The notes beneath the pieces were generated by a model. The model was not told where the DNA came from. It ran no database searches and was given only the letters and a program-made list of their open reading frames with translations. Below, piece after piece: positions 16,169 to 26,489 of a stretch of DNA of 64,000 bases. Both the position numbers and the translations under genes were made by a program. This DNA is from Cellulomonas chitinilytica (lineage in GTDB: Bacteria > Actinomycetota > Actinomycetes > Actinomycetales > Cellulomonadaceae): NCBI RefSeq assembly GCF_016862675.1, contig NZ_BONK01000010.1, positions 164,092 through 228,091 on the forward strand, written 5' to 3'. The stretch's first letter is position 1. The number at the start of each line of letters is the position of its first letter.

Positions 16169-17458
16169 GTGGAGTCCTCCCAGCCCGTGACCTCTCGACC
16201 CGTGTGGCGCGGCCGGCTCGTGGTCCTCGCCGGCATCGTCCTCGTGGCCCTCAACCTGCGGGTCGCCGTCGCGGCCGTGTCGCCGATCCTGGCGGTCGTC
16301 CGCGAGGACGTCGCCCTCTCGGCGGGCGAGGTCGGTCTGCTGGGCACGATCCCGGTCGTCTCGTTCGCGGTGTTCGGCTCGCTCGCGACGCCGTGCGCCC
16401 GGCGGGTGGGCCTCGAGCCGACGATGATCCTCGCGATGCTGCTGTCGGCGACGGGCGAGGTGGTCCGGGCGACGGTGTCGTCGGCGCCCGCGTTCCTGGC
16501 GTGGTCGGTGCTCGCGCTGGCGGGCATGGGCATGGGCAACGTGCTGCTCCCGCCGCTGGTGAAGCGGTACTTCCCGGACCGGATCGGGCTCGTCACCGCG
16601 GTGTACTCGGTGGCGCTCTCGTTCAGCACGGCCCTGCCGCCGCTGTTCGCGCTCCCGGTCGCGCAGCGGTACGGGTGGCGGGTCGCGATCGGCTGGTGGG
16701 CCGTCGTGGGCGTGGCCGCGGCGGTGCCGTGGGTCGTCGTGGTCGTCCGGTCGGTGACGGCACGTGCGCACCTGCGCGAGCTGCTGCGCCGCGCGCCCCG
16801 GCGGACGGGCGAGCAGGTGCTGGTGTCGCACGACCGCGGCGTCACGCGCCTCGTCTGGCGCTCGCCGCTCGCCTGGGCCCTGGCGGCGACGTGGGCGCTC
16901 AACACGACCGGCATGTACGTGCTGTTCGCGTGGCTGCCGGAGATCCTCGCCGACGCGGGCCTGGACCCGGCGGAGGGCGGCCGGTGGCTGGCGGTGGTCG
17001 CGATCATGGGTCTGCCCGCGGCGCTGCTCGGACCGGTGCTGACCGCGCGGATGCGCAACCCGTACCCGCTCGTCGTGTGCTTCCTCGCGTGCTGGGCCGT
17101 CGGGTACCTGGGCCTGTGGTTCGCGCCGACGCACGGCACGGCCGTGTGGATGGTGCTGCTCGGCATCGGCGGCGGCACGTTCCCCGTGTCGCTCGCGCTC
17201 ATCGGGCTGCGCACCGCGACGCCCGCGATCGCCGTGACCCTGTCGGGCATGGTGCAGGGCGTCGGGTACGCGGTGGCGGGGCTGGGACCGGTCGGGATCG
17301 GCCTCCTGTACGACGCGACGGGCGGCTGGGACGTGCCGATCGCCGTGCTGCTCGGGCTGGTGCTCGTGCAGGCCGTCGTCGCGTGGCGCGCGTGCCGGCC
17401 GGACATGCTCGGCACGCCCGAGACCGCCGACGAGCCGGTGCCGGCGGAGGCCCGATAA
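16169..17458 (+). CDS. MFS transporter, CynX/NimT type
   Basis: A 429-residue major facilitator of the CynX/NimT (cyanate / 2-nitroimidazole) group. It begins with a short basic head and then the family-typical helix 1 (LNLRVAVAAVSPILAVVRED) and helix 2 region GLLGTIPVVSFAVFG. Twelve transmembrane segments are visible with a long cytoplasmic loop near residues 195-230. GTG at 16169 is preferred because a TAGACT -10 box lies just upstream; GTG at 16187 is an alternative. Divergent from a GntR/FCD regulator, so it may import or export a small organic anion. The substrate is not determined. Confidence 0.85.
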   Translation: MESSQPVTSRPVWRGRLVVLAGIVLVALNLRVAVAAVSPILAVVREDVALSAGEVGLLGTIPVVSFAVFGSLATPCARRVGLEPTMILAMLLSATGEVVRATVSSAPAFLAWSVLALAGMGMGNVLLPPLVKRYFPDRIGLVTAVYSVALSFSTALPPLFALPVAQRYGWRVAIGWWAVVGVAAAVPWVVVVVRSVTARAHLRELLRRAPRRTGEQVLVSHDRGVTRLVWRSPLAWALAATWALNTTGMYVLFAWLPEILADAGLDPAEGGRWLAVVAIMGLPAALLGPVLTARMRNPYPLVVCFLACWAVGYLGLWFAPTHGTAVWMVLLGIGGGTFPVSLALIGLRTATPAIAVTLSGMVQGVGYAVAGLGPVGIGLLYDATGGWDVPIAVLLGLVLVQAVVAWRACRPDMLGTPETADEPVPAEAR

Positions 17459-17486
17459 CCCGTCCGGCGGGCCGTCCGAGGTCCCC

Positions 17487-17492
17487 TACCCT
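17487..17492 (+). promoter_or_regulatory. -10 box of argS (leaderless)
   Basis: TACCCT ends six bases before the argS GTG, with no Shine-Dalgarno sequence between. Confidence 0.5.
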
Positions 17493-17498
17493 TGACGG

Positions 17499-19178
17499 GT
17501 GACTCCCGCACAGCTCTCCGAGGCCCTGAAGGCCGCCCTGGTGCACGCCGTCGACGACGGCACGTTCGCTCTCGACGTCGCGGACATCCCCGCGACCGTG
17601 CACCTCGAGCGACCCCGGCAGCGCGAGCACGGCGACTGGGCGACGAACGTCGCGATGCAGCTCGGCAAGAAGGCCGGCACGAACCCGCGCGCGTTCGCGA
17701 CCGAGCTGGCCGCCCGCCTGACCGACGTCGAGGGCATCGCGTCCGTCGAGGTCGCCGGGCCCGGGTTCCTCAACATCCGGCTCGACGCGGCCGCCGCGGG
17801 CGAGCTCGCCCGCACGGTCGTCGAGCAGGGCAGCGAGTACGGGCAGAACGAGACGTTCGCCGGCATCAAGGTCAACCTCGAGTTCGTCTCGGCCAACCCG
17901 ACCGGCCCGCTGCACATCGGTGGCGTCCGCTGGGCGGCCGTCGGCGACAGCCTGGCCCGCGTGCTCCAGGCGTCCGGCGCCGAGGTGGCCCGCGAGTACT
18001 ACTTCAACGACCACGGCGCGCAGATCGACCGCTTCGCGCGCTCGCTCGTCGCCCGCGCGCTCGGCCAGCCCGCGCCGGAGGACGGCTACGGCGGCTCGTA
18101 CATCACCGAGATCGCGGAGCAGGTCGTCGCGGACTCCCTCGCCGCCGGCGAGCCGGACCCGCGCGAGCTGCCGACGGCCGACGCGACCGAGGCGTTCCGT
18201 GCCCGGGGCGTCGAGCTGATGTTCGGCGAGATCAAGCAGTCGCTGCACGACTTCGGCGTCGACTTCGACGTGTACTTCCACGAGGACTCGCTGCACGAGT
18301 CGGGTGCCGTCGAGCACGCGGTGGCGCGCCTGCGCGAGGGCGGCCACGTGTTCGACGCCGACGGCGCCGTGTGGCTGCGCACCACGGACTTCGGCGACGA
18401 CAAGGACCGCGTCATCGTGAAGTCGGACGGTCAGGCCGCGTACATCGCGGGCGACATCGCCTACTACCTCGACAAGCGCGAGCGCGGCTTCGACCGGGTC
18501 GTCATCATGCTCGGCGCCGACCACCACGGGTACATCGGCCGGATGATGGCCGTGTGCGCGGCGTTCGGCGACACCCCGCACGAGAACCTCGAGATCCTCA
18601 TCGGGCAGATGGTCAACCTCGTCAAGGACGGCCAGCCGGTCCGGATGTCGAAGCGCGCCGGCACGGTCCTGACGATCGACGACCTGGTCGACGCGGTCGG
18701 CGTGGACGCGGCCCGGTACGCCCTGGCCCGCTCGTCGGCGGACTCGAGCATCGACCTGGACCTCGACCTGCTGGCGAGCGCGAAGAACGAGAACCCCGTG
18801 TTCTACGTCCAGTACGCGCACGCCCGCACGGTCAACGTGGGCCGCAACGCGGCGGACGCGGGCGTGGCCAAGGAGGACGGGTTCGACGCGTCGCTGCTCG
18901 ACCACGAGTCCGAGGCCGTGCTGCTCGGCCAGATCGCCGAGCTGCCGCGCGTCGTCGCCCAGGCCGCCGAGCTGCGCGAGCCGCACCGGGTCGCCCGCTA
19001 CCTCGAGGAGCTGGCCGGGGCGTACCACAAGTGGTACGACCAGCGCCGGGTCACGCCGTTCGGCGACGAGGAGGTCTCGGACGTGCACCGCACGCGGCTG
19101 TGGCTCAACGACGCCACCCGCCAGGTGCTCGCCAACGGCCTCGCCCTGCTGGGTGTGAGCGCGCCGGAGCGCATGTGA
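17499..19178 (+). CDS. argS: Arginyl-tRNA synthetase
   Basis: Class I aminoacyl-tRNA synthetase that charges tRNA-Arg in the cytosol; 559 residues, normal length. Residues 1-100 form the Add-1 domain; the HIGH signature appears as GPLHIGGVR; the KMSKS equivalent is [10 protein letters not shown]; the DALR anticodon-binding domain fills the last 120 residues ([20 protein letters not shown]). The GTG start sits six bases after a TACCCT -10 box. The stop overlaps the lysA start by four bases (GTGA), so the two are translationally coupled, the standard argS-lysA order of actinobacteria. A tRNA-Arg(CCG) gene lies 2.2 kb upstream. Confidence 0.97.
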   Translation: MTPAQLSEALKAALVHAVDDGTFALDVADIPATVHLERPRQREHGDWATNVAMQLGKKAGTNPRAFATELAARLTDVEGIASVEVAGPGFLNIRLDAAAAGELARTVVEQGSEYGQNETFAGIKVNLEFVSANPTGPLHIGGVRWAAVGDSLARVLQASGAEVAREYYFNDHGAQIDRFARSLVARALGQPAPEDGYGGSYITEIAEQVVADSLAAGEPDPRELPTADATEAFRARGVELMFGEIKQSLHDFGVDFDVYFHEDSLHESGAVEHAVARLREGGHVFDADGAVWLRTTDFGDDKDRVIVKSDGQAAYIAGDIAYYLDKRERGFDRVVIMLGADHHGYIGRMMAVCAAFGDTPHENLEILIGQMVNLVKDGQPVRMSKRAGTVLTIDDLVDAVGVDAARYALARSSADSSIDLDLDLLASAKNENPVFYVQYAHARTVNVGRNAADAGVAKEDGFDASLLDHESEAVLLGQIAELPRVVAQAAELREPHRVARYLEELAGAYHKWYDQRRVTPFGDEEVSDVHRTRLWLNDATRQVLANGLALLGVSAPERM

Positions 19179-20536
19179 GCACGATCCCCGGCGAGCCCTG
19201 GTCCCGGGGGGTCGCCCGGTCGTCCGAGGGTGTCGTGTCCGTCGGCGGGGTCGACGTCCACGCGCTCGCGGCCGGCCACGGCACGCCCGCCTACGTGCTC
19301 GACGAGGCCGACCTGCGCGAGCGTGCGACGGCGTACCGGCGTGCCTTCGAGACCGCGTTCGCCGAGGTGGGCGCCGGTGTCGACGTGTACTACGCCGGCA
19401 AGGCGTTCCTGTCGGTCGCGGTCGCCCGCTGGGTCCACGAGGAGGGCCTGCGGGTCGACACCGCGTCCGGCGGCGAGCTCGCGGTCGCGCTGCGCGCGGG
19501 CGTCCCGGGGGCGCACCTCGGCCTGCACGGCAACAACAAGTCGGACGACGAGCTGGTCGCCGCCCTCGACGCGGGCGTCGGCCGGATCATCGTCGACTCC
19601 CTCGTCGAGATCGACCGCCTCGCCGACCTGGTGAAGCGCCGCGGGGGAGACCCGGCGCCCGTGATGGTGCGCGTGACCACGGGCGTGCACGCGGGGGGCC
19701 ACGAGTACATCTCGACGGCGCACGAGGACCAGAAGTTCGGCCTGTCGCTCGCGGCCGACGAGGGTGCCGACAGCCCGGCGGTCACCGCGATGCTCGCCGT
19801 CCTGGCCCGGCCCGAGCTGCACCTGCTCGGCATCCACTCGCACATCGGGTCGCAGATCCTCGACCCGTCCGGGTTCGAGGTGGCGGCGCGCGCCGTCCTC
19901 ACGCTGCGCGCGCACCTCGCGGAGCGCACCGGCGTGCTCGTCGACGAGGTCGACCTGGGCGGCGGCTACGGCATCGCCTACCTGCCGGGCGAGGTCGCGC
20001 TCGACCCCGACCGGATCGCCAAGGACGTCGCGGCGTCGGTCGCGGCGGCCGCCAGCGAGCTCGGCACCGCGCTGCCGCGGTTCTCGATCGAGCCGGGCCG
20101 CGCCATCGTCGGTCCCGCGGGCCTCACGCTGTACACGGTCGGCACGGTCAAGCCGGTCCGGCTGGACGACGGCCGGGTGCGCACCTACGTGTCCGTCGAC
20201 GGCGGGATGAGCGACAACATCCGTCCCGCGCTGTACGGCGCGCAGTACCACGCGGAGATCGTCGGCCGCGTCTCCACCGCGGAGCCGGTCCTCGCGCGCG
20301 TGGTCGGCAAGCACTGCGAGAGCGGCGACATCGTGGTCCACGAGGTGCGGCTCCCGGGCGACGTGCGCGCGGGCGACCTGCTCGCCGTCCCGGCGACGGG
20401 CGCGTACGGCCGGTCGATGGCGTCGAACTACAACCTGCTCGCGCGCCCACCCGTGGTCGCGGTGCGTGACGGGGCGTCGCGCGTCCTGGTCCGTCGTGAG
20501 ACGGTCGACGACCTGCTCGCGCTCGACGAGGGCTGA
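19175..20536 (+). CDS. lysA: Diaminopimelate decarboxylase
   Basis: Last step of lysine synthesis: PLP-dependent decarboxylation of meso-diaminopimelate. It has 453 residues; the PLP lysine is Lys76 ([10 protein letters not shown]), the substrate loop HSHIGSQI and the glycine-rich phosphate loop [10 protein letters not shown] are present, EPGRAIVG follows, and the second-subunit Cys motif is HCESGD. The GTG start overlaps the argS stop in GTGA, so translation is coupled. It has a family-typical N-terminal extension of about 25 residues. A weak hairpin follows the stop, before hom. Confidence 0.97.
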   Translation: MSTIPGEPWSRGVARSSEGVVSVGGVDVHALAAGHGTPAYVLDEADLRERATAYRRAFETAFAEVGAGVDVYYAGKAFLSVAVARWVHEEGLRVDTASGGELAVALRAGVPGAHLGLHGNNKSDDELVAALDAGVGRIIVDSLVEIDRLADLVKRRGGDPAPVMVRVTTGVHAGGHEYISTAHEDQKFGLSLAADEGADSPAVTAMLAVLARPELHLLGIHSHIGSQILDPSGFEVAARAVLTLRAHLAERTGVLVDEVDLGGGYGIAYLPGEVALDPDRIAKDVAASVAAAASELGTALPRFSIEPGRAIVGPAGLTLYTVGTVKPVRLDDGRVRTYVSVDGGMSDNIRPALYGAQYHAEIVGRVSTAEPVLARVVGKHCESGDIVVHEVRLPGDVRAGDLLAVPATGAYGRSMASNYNLLARPPVVAVRDGASRVLVRRETVDDLLALDEG

Positions 20537-20562
20537 CCCCGAGCCGCCCACAGCCTCGCCTC

Positions 20563-20589
20563 TCCGACCGGCCGCTCCCACTGGTCGGA
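20563..20589 (+). terminator. Possible weak terminator after lysA
   Basis: TCCGACC (20563-20569) pairs with GGTCGGA (20583-20589) around a 13-base loop, 27 bases after the lysA stop. The stem is short. Confidence 0.35.
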
Positions 20590-20619
20590 CCGTGCGGCCC
20601 AGCAGGTGGACGGCACCCC

Positions 20620-20625
20620 TATCCT
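20620..20625 (+). promoter_or_regulatory. -10 box of the hom-thrC-thrB operon
   Basis: TATCCT gives an expected start at about 20632 and a leader of some 55 bases. The -35 is not recognisable. Confidence 0.4.
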
Positions 20626-20686
20626 GAGGGCGCCCGCCCCGGGATCGTCGGGGACGGTGCCCGACCCCGTCTGGAGGCAGCCACCC

Positions 20687-22036
20687 GTGTCTGCGCCCTC
20701 GTCGCCCGCCGACGTCCGCCCGGCCCTGCGCGTCGCCGTCCTGGGGTGCGGGGTCGTCGGCACCGAGGTCGTCCGGCTGCTCACCACGCAGGCCGACGAC
20801 CTGGCCTCACGGGTCGGGGCGAGGCTCGAGCTCGTCGGCGTCGCGGTCCGGGACGTCGACGTGCCGCGTGACCCGGTGGTGGACCGTGCGCTGCTGACGG
20901 CGGACGCCGAGGGCCTGGTCGAGAAGGCCGACGTCGTCGTCGAGCTGATGGGCGGCCTGCAGCCCGCCAAGGACCTCCTGCTGCGCGCCATCGAGCACGG
21001 CGCCTCGGTGGTCACGGCCAACAAGGCGCTGCTCGCCCAGGACGGCCCGGTGCTGTACGCGGCGGCCGACGCCGCCGGGGTCGACCTCTACTTCGAGGCC
21101 GCCGTCGCGGGCGCCATCCCGATCGTCCGCCCCGTGCGCGAGTCCCTCGCGGGCGACCACGTGCGCCGCGTGCTCGGCATCGTCAACGGCACCACGAACT
21201 ACGTGCTCGACCGGATGGCCACCGAGGGTCTCGACCTCGAGCAGGCCGTCAAGGAGGCCCAGTCGCTCGGCTACGCCGAGGCGGACCCGACGGCCGACGT
21301 CGAGGGCTACGACGCCGCCGCGAAGGCCGCGATCCTCGCCTCGCTCGCGTTCCACACGCGGGTCTCGCTCGACGACGTGGCGCGCGAGGGCATCACCTCG
21401 GTCACGGCGGACGACGTCGCGTGGGCCGAGCGCACCGGGTACGTCATCAAGCTCCTCGCCATCGCCGAGCGCGGCGAGACCGCGGCCGAGGACGGCTCGA
21501 CGACCGCCGGCATCCAGGTCCGCGTGCACCCGGCGCTGGTCCCGGCCGGGCACCCCCTGGCCGGCGTCCGCGGCGCGTTCAACGCGGTGTTCGTCGAGGC
21601 GGAGGCGGCCGGCGAGCTCATGTTCTACGGGCGTGGCGCGGGCGGGCAGCCCACCGCGTCGGCCGTGCTCGGCGACGTCGTCTCGGTCGCCCGGCACCGC
21701 GTGCTCGGCGGCCGCGGCCCGGTCGAGTCGTCGTACGCGGCGCTCCCGGTCCTGCCCGCGTCGGCGGCCCGCACCCGCTACCAGATGCGGCTCGAGGTCG
21801 CGGACCGCCCGGGCGTCCTCGCCCAGGTCGCCGCGGTCCTGGCCGGCCGTGAGGTGTCGATCGAGTCGGTCCGCCAGACGCCGAAGGGCGAGGGCAGGGT
21901 CGTCACCGACGTCGCCATGCTCGTCATCACCACGCACACCGCCACCGAGCACGCGCTGCGCAGCACGGTCGAGGCCATCGAGGCGCTCGACGTGGTGCGA
22001 CGTGTCGTGTCCGTCCTGAGAGTCGAAGGAGCCTGA
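20687..22036 (+). CDS. hom: Homoserine dehydrogenase
   Basis: NAD(P)H-dependent reduction of aspartate semialdehyde to homoserine, the branch to threonine and methionine. The start is GTG at 20687, with GGAGG nine bases before it; 449 residues. The N-terminal Rossmann motif is [14 protein letters not shown], the catalytic domain has [14 protein letters not shown] and the [20 protein letters not shown] signature, and residues 365-449 form an ACT domain ([18 protein letters not shown]), the usual site of threonine feedback inhibition. It is the first gene of hom-thrC-thrB; the stop overlaps the thrC start by one base. Confidence 0.97.
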   Translation: MSAPSSPADVRPALRVAVLGCGVVGTEVVRLLTTQADDLASRVGARLELVGVAVRDVDVPRDPVVDRALLTADAEGLVEKADVVVELMGGLQPAKDLLLRAIEHGASVVTANKALLAQDGPVLYAAADAAGVDLYFEAAVAGAIPIVRPVRESLAGDHVRRVLGIVNGTTNYVLDRMATEGLDLEQAVKEAQSLGYAEADPTADVEGYDAAAKAAILASLAFHTRVSLDDVAREGITSVTADDVAWAERTGYVIKLLAIAERGETAAEDGSTTAGIQVRVHPALVPAGHPLAGVRGAFNAVFVEAEAAGELMFYGRGAGGQPTASAVLGDVVSVARHRVLGGRGPVESSYAALPVLPASAARTRYQMRLEVADRPGVLAQVAAVLAGREVSIESVRQTPKGEGRVVTDVAMLVITTHTATEHALRSTVEAIEALDVVRRVVSVLRVEGA

Positions 22037-23127
22037 TGGCCCACCAGTGGCGCGGGATCGTCGCCGAGTACGCCGACCGCCTGCCCGCGCACGTGCAGGA
22101 GACCGTCGTGACGCTGGGGGAGGGTGGCACGCCGCTCGTCCCGGCACCGGTGCTGTCCGACCGGACGGGGGCGGAGGTGTTCGTCAAGGTCGAGGGCATG
22201 AACCCGACGGGCTCGTTCAAGGACCGCGGCATGACGACGGCGATCTCCGCCGCCGCCGGCCGCGGCGCGAAGGCCGTCGTCTGCGCGTCGACCGGCAACA
22301 CGTCGGCGAGCGCCGCCGCCTACGCCACGCGTGCCGGCATGATCTGCGCGGTGCTCGTGCCGGACGGCAAGATCGCGATGGGCAAGCTCAGCCAGGCCAT
22401 CGCGCACGGCGCCCGGCTGCTCCAGGTGGACGGCAACTTCGACGCCTGCCTCGTCGCCGCCCGCAAGCTCGCCGAGGCGTACCCGGTCGAGCTCGTGAAC
22501 TCGGTGAACCCGGACCGCATCGAGGGCCAGAAGACGGCGTCCTTCGAGATCGTGGACGCGCTCGGCGACGCCCCGGACATCCACGTCCTGCCCGTCGGCA
22601 ACGCGGGCAACATCACCGCGTACTGGAAGGGCTTCCGCGAGTACGCGGGCCTCGACGCGGGCGCGGCGCACCCCGCCGTCGCGACGCGGACGCCGGTCAT
22701 CTGGGGCTTCCAGGCCGCGGGCGCCGCCCCGATCGTCGCGGGCTACCCGATCGACGAGCCCGAGACCATCGCCACGGCGATCCGCATCGGCAACCCGGCG
22801 TCCTGGGCGCAGGCGGAGGACGCGCGCGACACGTCGGGCGGCCTCATCGAGGCCGTGACCGACGAGCAGATCCTCGCCGCCCACCGCGTGCTCTCGGCCG
22901 AGGTCGGCGTGTTCGTCGAGCCCGCGTCCGCCGCGGGCGTGGCCGGCGTGCTCGCGCTCGCCGAGGCCGGCCGCGTGCCGCAGGGTGCGCGCATCGTCAT
23001 CACGGTGACGGGCCACGGGCTCAAGGACCCGCAGTGGGCCCTGCGCACGCCGGACGGCAGCGACGTGCAGCCCGTCCGGGTCTCCGCGGACGTGGTGTCG
23101 ATCGCGTCCGCGCTCGGCCTGGACTGA
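22036..23127 (+). CDS. thrC: Threonine synthase
   Basis: PLP enzyme converting O-phosphohomoserine to threonine; 363 residues, the short actinobacterial form. The PLP lysine is Lys62 ([12 protein letters not shown]); the asparagine/threonine loop [13 protein letters not shown] and the phosphate-binding [12 protein letters not shown] are both intact. ATG at 22036 overlaps the hom TGA by one base. It is the middle gene of the threonine operon, so Hom product flows through ThrB to this enzyme. Confidence 0.97.
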   Translation: MAHQWRGIVAEYADRLPAHVQETVVTLGEGGTPLVPAPVLSDRTGAEVFVKVEGMNPTGSFKDRGMTTAISAAAGRGAKAVVCASTGNTSASAAAYATRAGMICAVLVPDGKIAMGKLSQAIAHGARLLQVDGNFDACLVAARKLAEAYPVELVNSVNPDRIEGQKTASFEIVDALGDAPDIHVLPVGNAGNITAYWKGFREYAGLDAGAAHPAVATRTPVIWGFQAAGAAPIVAGYPIDEPETIATAIRIGNPASWAQAEDARDTSGGLIEAVTDEQILAAHRVLSAEVGVFVEPASAAGVAGVLALAEAGRVPQGARIVITVTGHGLKDPQWALRTPDGSDVQPVRVSADVVSIASALGLD

Positions 23128-23132
23128 CCGCC

Positions 23133-24116
23133 GTGCGCCTGGGGGCGGACCGGGTCCGCGTGCGGGTCCCCGCGACGAGCGCCAACCTCGGACCGGGCTT
23201 CGACGCGCTCGGCGTGGCCCTGGCCCTGCACGACGAGCTCGAGGTCCGCGCGCTCGGCACGCCGGGCGTCACCGTGGAGGTGACCGGCGAGGGTGAGGGC
23301 GAGGTCCCCGACGACGAGACGCACCTCGTCGTCCAGGCCCTGCGCGCGGCGCTCGACCACGTCGGCGCCCCGCAGACCGGCCTGCACCTGGTCTGCCACA
23401 ACCGGATCCCGCACGGCCGCGGCCTCGGGTCGTCCGCCGCGGCGGTCGTCGCGGGCATCGTCGCCGCGCGCGAGCTCGTCGCGGAGCCGGACGCGCTGCC
23501 CGACGAGACCGTGCTCGCCCTCGCGACCGCGATGGAGGGGCACCCGGACAACGCCGCCCCCGCGATCCTCGGCGGCGCGACCGTCGCGTGGACGGAGACG
23601 GGGACGGGTGTCGTCCGGGCGTCGCGGATCGCGGTCCACCCCGACGTGGTCCCGGTGGCCGTCGTCCCGTCGGTCCAGCTGTCCACGAAGGCGGCGCGGG
23701 GCGTGCTGCCGCGCACGGTGCCGCACGTCGACGCCGCGTTCCAGGCGGGCCGGGCGGCGCTGCTCGTCCAGGCGCTCGGGTCGGACCCGTCGCTGCTGCT
23801 GGCCGGCACCGAGGACCGGCTGCACCAGGAGTACCGGCGCTCCGTCATGCACGACTCGATGGCGCTCGTCGACGTCCTGCGCGCCCGGGGCGTCGCGGCG
23901 GTCGTCTCGGGGGCGGGCCCGACGGTCCTCGCGCTGGCCCGTCGGGTGGGCGCCGGGCCGGGACCCGACGGCGTCGTGCGCACCGATGCGGACGCCGCCC
24001 TGGAGGCGGCGTTCGGCGGTGTGATGGGCGGCTGGCGCATCCTGCCGCTGCCCGTGGACACCGGCGGAGCGAGCGGAGAGAGGGCCGCCGCGACGCCGCG
24101 ACGGCCGAACGGGTGA
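23133..24116 (+). CDS. thrB: Homoserine kinase
   Basis: GHMP-family kinase that phosphorylates homoserine with ATP before ThrC acts. GTG at 23133 lies five bases after the thrC stop; 327 residues. The GHMP ATP loop is HGRGLGSSAAAVVAGI; the N-terminal VPATSANLGPGFDALG and C-terminal VSGAGPTVLAL motifs are present. The last 20 residues are a low-complexity tail. A small inverted repeat overlaps the stop (24107-24125), but it is too weak to be called a terminator with confidence. Confidence 0.96.
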   Translation: MRLGADRVRVRVPATSANLGPGFDALGVALALHDELEVRALGTPGVTVEVTGEGEGEVPDDETHLVVQALRAALDHVGAPQTGLHLVCHNRIPHGRGLGSSAAAVVAGIVAARELVAEPDALPDETVLALATAMEGHPDNAAPAILGGATVAWTETGTGVVRASRIAVHPDVVPVAVVPSVQLSTKAARGVLPRTVPHVDAAFQAGRAALLVQALGSDPSLLLAGTEDRLHQEYRRSVMHDSMALVDVLRARGVAAVVSGAGPTVLALARRVGAGPGPDGVVRTDADAALEAAFGGVMGGWRILPLPVDTGGASGERAAATPRRPNG

Positions 24117-24392
24117 AAGCCGTTCCCGCCCGTCAGGCGCCCAGGGCGAGGGGCCGACAGTGGTAGCATCGACGCGTTCCCCGGACATCGTCCTCCGGGT
24201 CACCCGCGCCGTTCCGTGCCCGGGTGTCCAGCGCGAATGGACGATCCGGGAGCATTCCAGCCCACGCGCGCAGATGTCGCAGACGTCGTCGTACGCCGCG
24301 CGTGCCAGCTCGTTCCGGTCAGAGAGACCGGACGCAGGCCGAACCCCCGTCCCCGCGGGGCATCGGCCTATCGACGAGGGGAAGGGTCCTTC
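24117..24392 (+). promoter_or_regulatory. rho promoter and long 5' leader
   Basis: TAGCAT (24164-24169) is a likely -10 box, giving a leader of about 217 bases. A stem-loop TCCGGTC-AGAGA-GACCGGA (24314-24332) and a GC-rich palindrome near 24350-24360 lie in front of the rho ribosome binding site. Long leaders are where rho genes are often autoregulated; here that is inference. Confidence 0.45.
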
Positions 24393-26420
24393 GTGACAGA
24401 CACCATCGATCCCGCCGTGAGCCCCACCGGCGGATCAGCCCGTAGCGCCTCCATCACCGCGCTGCGACTGCCCGAGCTGCAGGCGCTCGCGTCCGAGCTG
24501 GGCGTCAAGGGCACCTCCAAGATGCGCAAGGGCGACCTCGTGGAGGCCATCTCGGCCGCCCGCGGGGGTTCGCGCCCGCAGGCGCTGGAGCCGCGCCGCA
24601 CCGAGGCGGTCGCCGTCGCCGAGCCGCCCGCCCGCGTGCGTCGTGAGCGCACCCGCACGGCCGCCGCCTCGACCGAGGCCGCGGAGCAGGCGACGGACGC
24701 CCCGGGCGAGCCCCGCAACGAGACCCGTGCGCCGCGCGCGGACGCGCTCGCCGGCCTCGAGGCCGCGCTCGACGCGCGCCTCGCCCCCGGTGAGCAGCGC
24801 GACGAGCGTGCGACCCGCGCGGCCGAGGCCGTCGGCGCCGTGACCGGGGAGCGCCGCTCGCGTCGCGCCGGCCGCGGCCAGGGCGCGCCGCAGGACGAGG
24901 TGGACGCCCGCGCGCAGCAGGGTCAGCCGGGTCAGCAAGGTCAGCAGGAGACCCAGCAGCGCCAGCAGCGCGCCGACCAGCGCCCCGACCAGCGCCCCGA
25001 CCAGCGCCCCGACCAGCGCGGCGAGCAGCACGCGGGCCAGCAGGGCGCCCAGCAGAACAGCCAGCAGGGCACGCAGCAGGCCAACCGCCAGCAGGGCCCC
25101 CCGAACCAGCAGCGCGCCGACCAGGGTGGCTACGAGGACGACGAGCGGGGCGGCCGCCGCCGTCGCTCGCGCGACCGCTACCGCGACCGTGACCGCAAGC
25201 GCGGCCGCGGCCGCACGGGTGCGCCGGACGTCGCGGGCCTCGACGAGATCGAGGTGACGGAGGACGACGTCCTGCTGCCCGTCGCGGGCATCCTCGACGT
25301 GCTCGACAGCTACGCGTTCGTCCGGACGTCCGGCTACCTGCCCGGCCCGAACGACGTGTACGTCTCGCTCGGCCAGGTCAAGAAGTCCGGCCTGCGCCGC
25401 GGTGACGCGATCACGGGTGCCGTCCGGCAGCCCCGCGAGGGCGAGCAGCAGCCCGCCCAGCAGGGCAACCGGCCGAGCAAGTTCAACGCCCTCGTGCGTC
25501 TGGACACGGTCAACGGCATGACGCCGGACGAGGCCCGCACGCGGGCCGAGTTCACCAAGCTGACGCCCCTGTACCCGCAGGACCGGCTCCGCCTGGAGTA
25601 CGAGCCCACCCGTATCACGCCGCGCGTGATCGACATCGTGGCGCCCATCGGCAAGGGCCAGCGCGGCCTCATCGTCGCGCCCCCCAAGGCGGGCAAGACG
25701 ATCATCATGCAGCAGATCGCGAACGCGATCACTGCGAACAACCCCGAGGTCCACCTCATGGTCGTGCTCGTCGACGAGCGCCCCGAGGAGGTCACGGACA
25801 TGGAGCGCACGGTGAAGGGCGAGGTCATCGCCTCGACCTTCGACCGGCCGGCCTCCGACCACACGATCGTCGCGGAGCTCGCGATCGAGCGTGCGAAGCG
25901 GCTCGTCGAGCTGGGCCAGGACGTCGTCGTGCTCCTCGACTCGCTCACGCGTCTGTCGCGGGCGTACAACCTGGCCGCCCCGGCGTCGGGTCGCATCCTG
26001 TCCGGTGGTGTCGACGCCTCGGCGCTGTACCCGCCGAAGCGGTTCTTCGGCGCGGCGCGCAACATCGAGAACGGCGGGTCGCTCACGATCCTCGCCTCGG
26101 CGCTCGTCGAGACCGGCTCCAAGATGGACGAGGTCATCTTCGAGGAGTTCAAGGGCACCGGGAACATGGAGCTGCGGCTGTCCCGGTCGCTCGCGGACAA
26201 GCGGATCTTCCCGGCGGTCGACGTCAACGCGTCGGGCACCCGCCGCGAGGAGATCCTCATGGCGAACGACGAGCTGAAGATCATCTACAAGCTCCGTCGC
26301 GTGATGGGCGCCCTCGACCAGCAGCAGGCCATCGAGCTGCTGCTCGGCAAGCTGCGCGACACGAAGTCGAACGTCGAGTTCCTGCTCCAGGTGCAGAAGA
26401 CGACGCCCGGCTCCGACTGA
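24393..26420 (+). CDS. rho: Transcription termination factor Rho
   Basis: Hexameric RNA-dependent ATPase that ends transcription. The GTG at 24393 follows GAGGGGAAGG. With 675 residues it is far longer than E. coli Rho (419). Residues 20-55 are the Rho N-domain (LRLPELQALASELGVKG), then an Ala/Arg/Glu-rich stretch, a Gln-rich part and an RGG/RDR basic part fill about 60-280, an actinobacterial insertion with triple RPDQ repeats. The RNA-binding cold-shock domain (GILDVLDSYAFVRTSGYLPG) and RecA-like core follow, with Walker A PPKAGKTIIMQQIA, Walker B VVVLLDSLTRL and the Q-loop/R-loop. A terminator follows at 26436-26472. Confidence 0.97.
   Translation: MTDTIDPAVSPTGGSARSASITALRLPELQALASELGVKGTSKMRKGDLVEAISAARGGSRPQALEPRRTEAVAVAEPPARVRRERTRTAAASTEAAEQATDAPGEPRNETRAPRADALAGLEAALDARLAPGEQRDERATRAAEAVGAVTGERRSRRAGRGQGAPQDEVDARAQQGQPGQQGQQETQQRQQRADQRPDQRPDQRPDQRGEQHAGQQGAQQNSQQGTQQANRQQGPPNQQRADQGGYEDDERGGRRRRSRDRYRDRDRKRGRGRTGAPDVAGLDEIEVTEDDVLLPVAGILDVLDSYAFVRTSGYLPGPNDVYVSLGQVKKSGLRRGDAITGAVRQPREGEQQPAQQGNRPSKFNALVRLDTVNGMTPDEARTRAEFTKLTPLYPQDRLRLEYEPTRITPRVIDIVAPIGKGQRGLIVAPPKAGKTIIMQQIANAITANNPEVHLMVVLVDERPEEVTDMERTVKGEVIASTFDRPASDHTIVAELAIERAKRLVELGQDVVVLLDSLTRLSRAYNLAAPASGRILSGGVDASALYPPKRFFGAARNIENGGSLTILASALVETGSKMDEVIFEEFKGTGNMELRLSRSLADKRIFPAVDVNASGTRREEILMANDELKIIYKLRRVMGALDQQQAIELLLGKLRDTKSNVEFLLQVQKTTPGSD
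24981..25016 (+). repeat. 12-bp in-frame tandem repeat inside rho
   Basis: CGCCCCGACCAG is repeated three times exactly, encoding Arg-Pro-Asp-Gln, with a degenerate copy before it, inside the disordered insert. Being a multiple of three, copy changes would keep the frame. Confidence 0.85.
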
Positions 26421-26435
26421 CGGACCCCGCACGGC

Positions 26436-26472
26436 CGACGGCCCCGCACTCCTGAGGGAGGCGGGGCCGTCG
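26436..26472. terminator. Terminator between rho and a convergent GNAT gene
   Basis: Twelve bases (26436-26447) pair perfectly with 26461-26472, and the loop can pair four more bases internally. It lies 15 bases after rho and 17 bases after the GNAT stop, so it can serve both. Confidence 0.8.
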
Positions 26473-26489
26473 TCGTCCGTGGCGGACGG

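Noticed and set aside
24216..24392. N-terminal extension of rho to 24216
   Set aside because: It is open by chance, has no ribosome binding site, and the Rho N-domain begins after the GTG at 24393.
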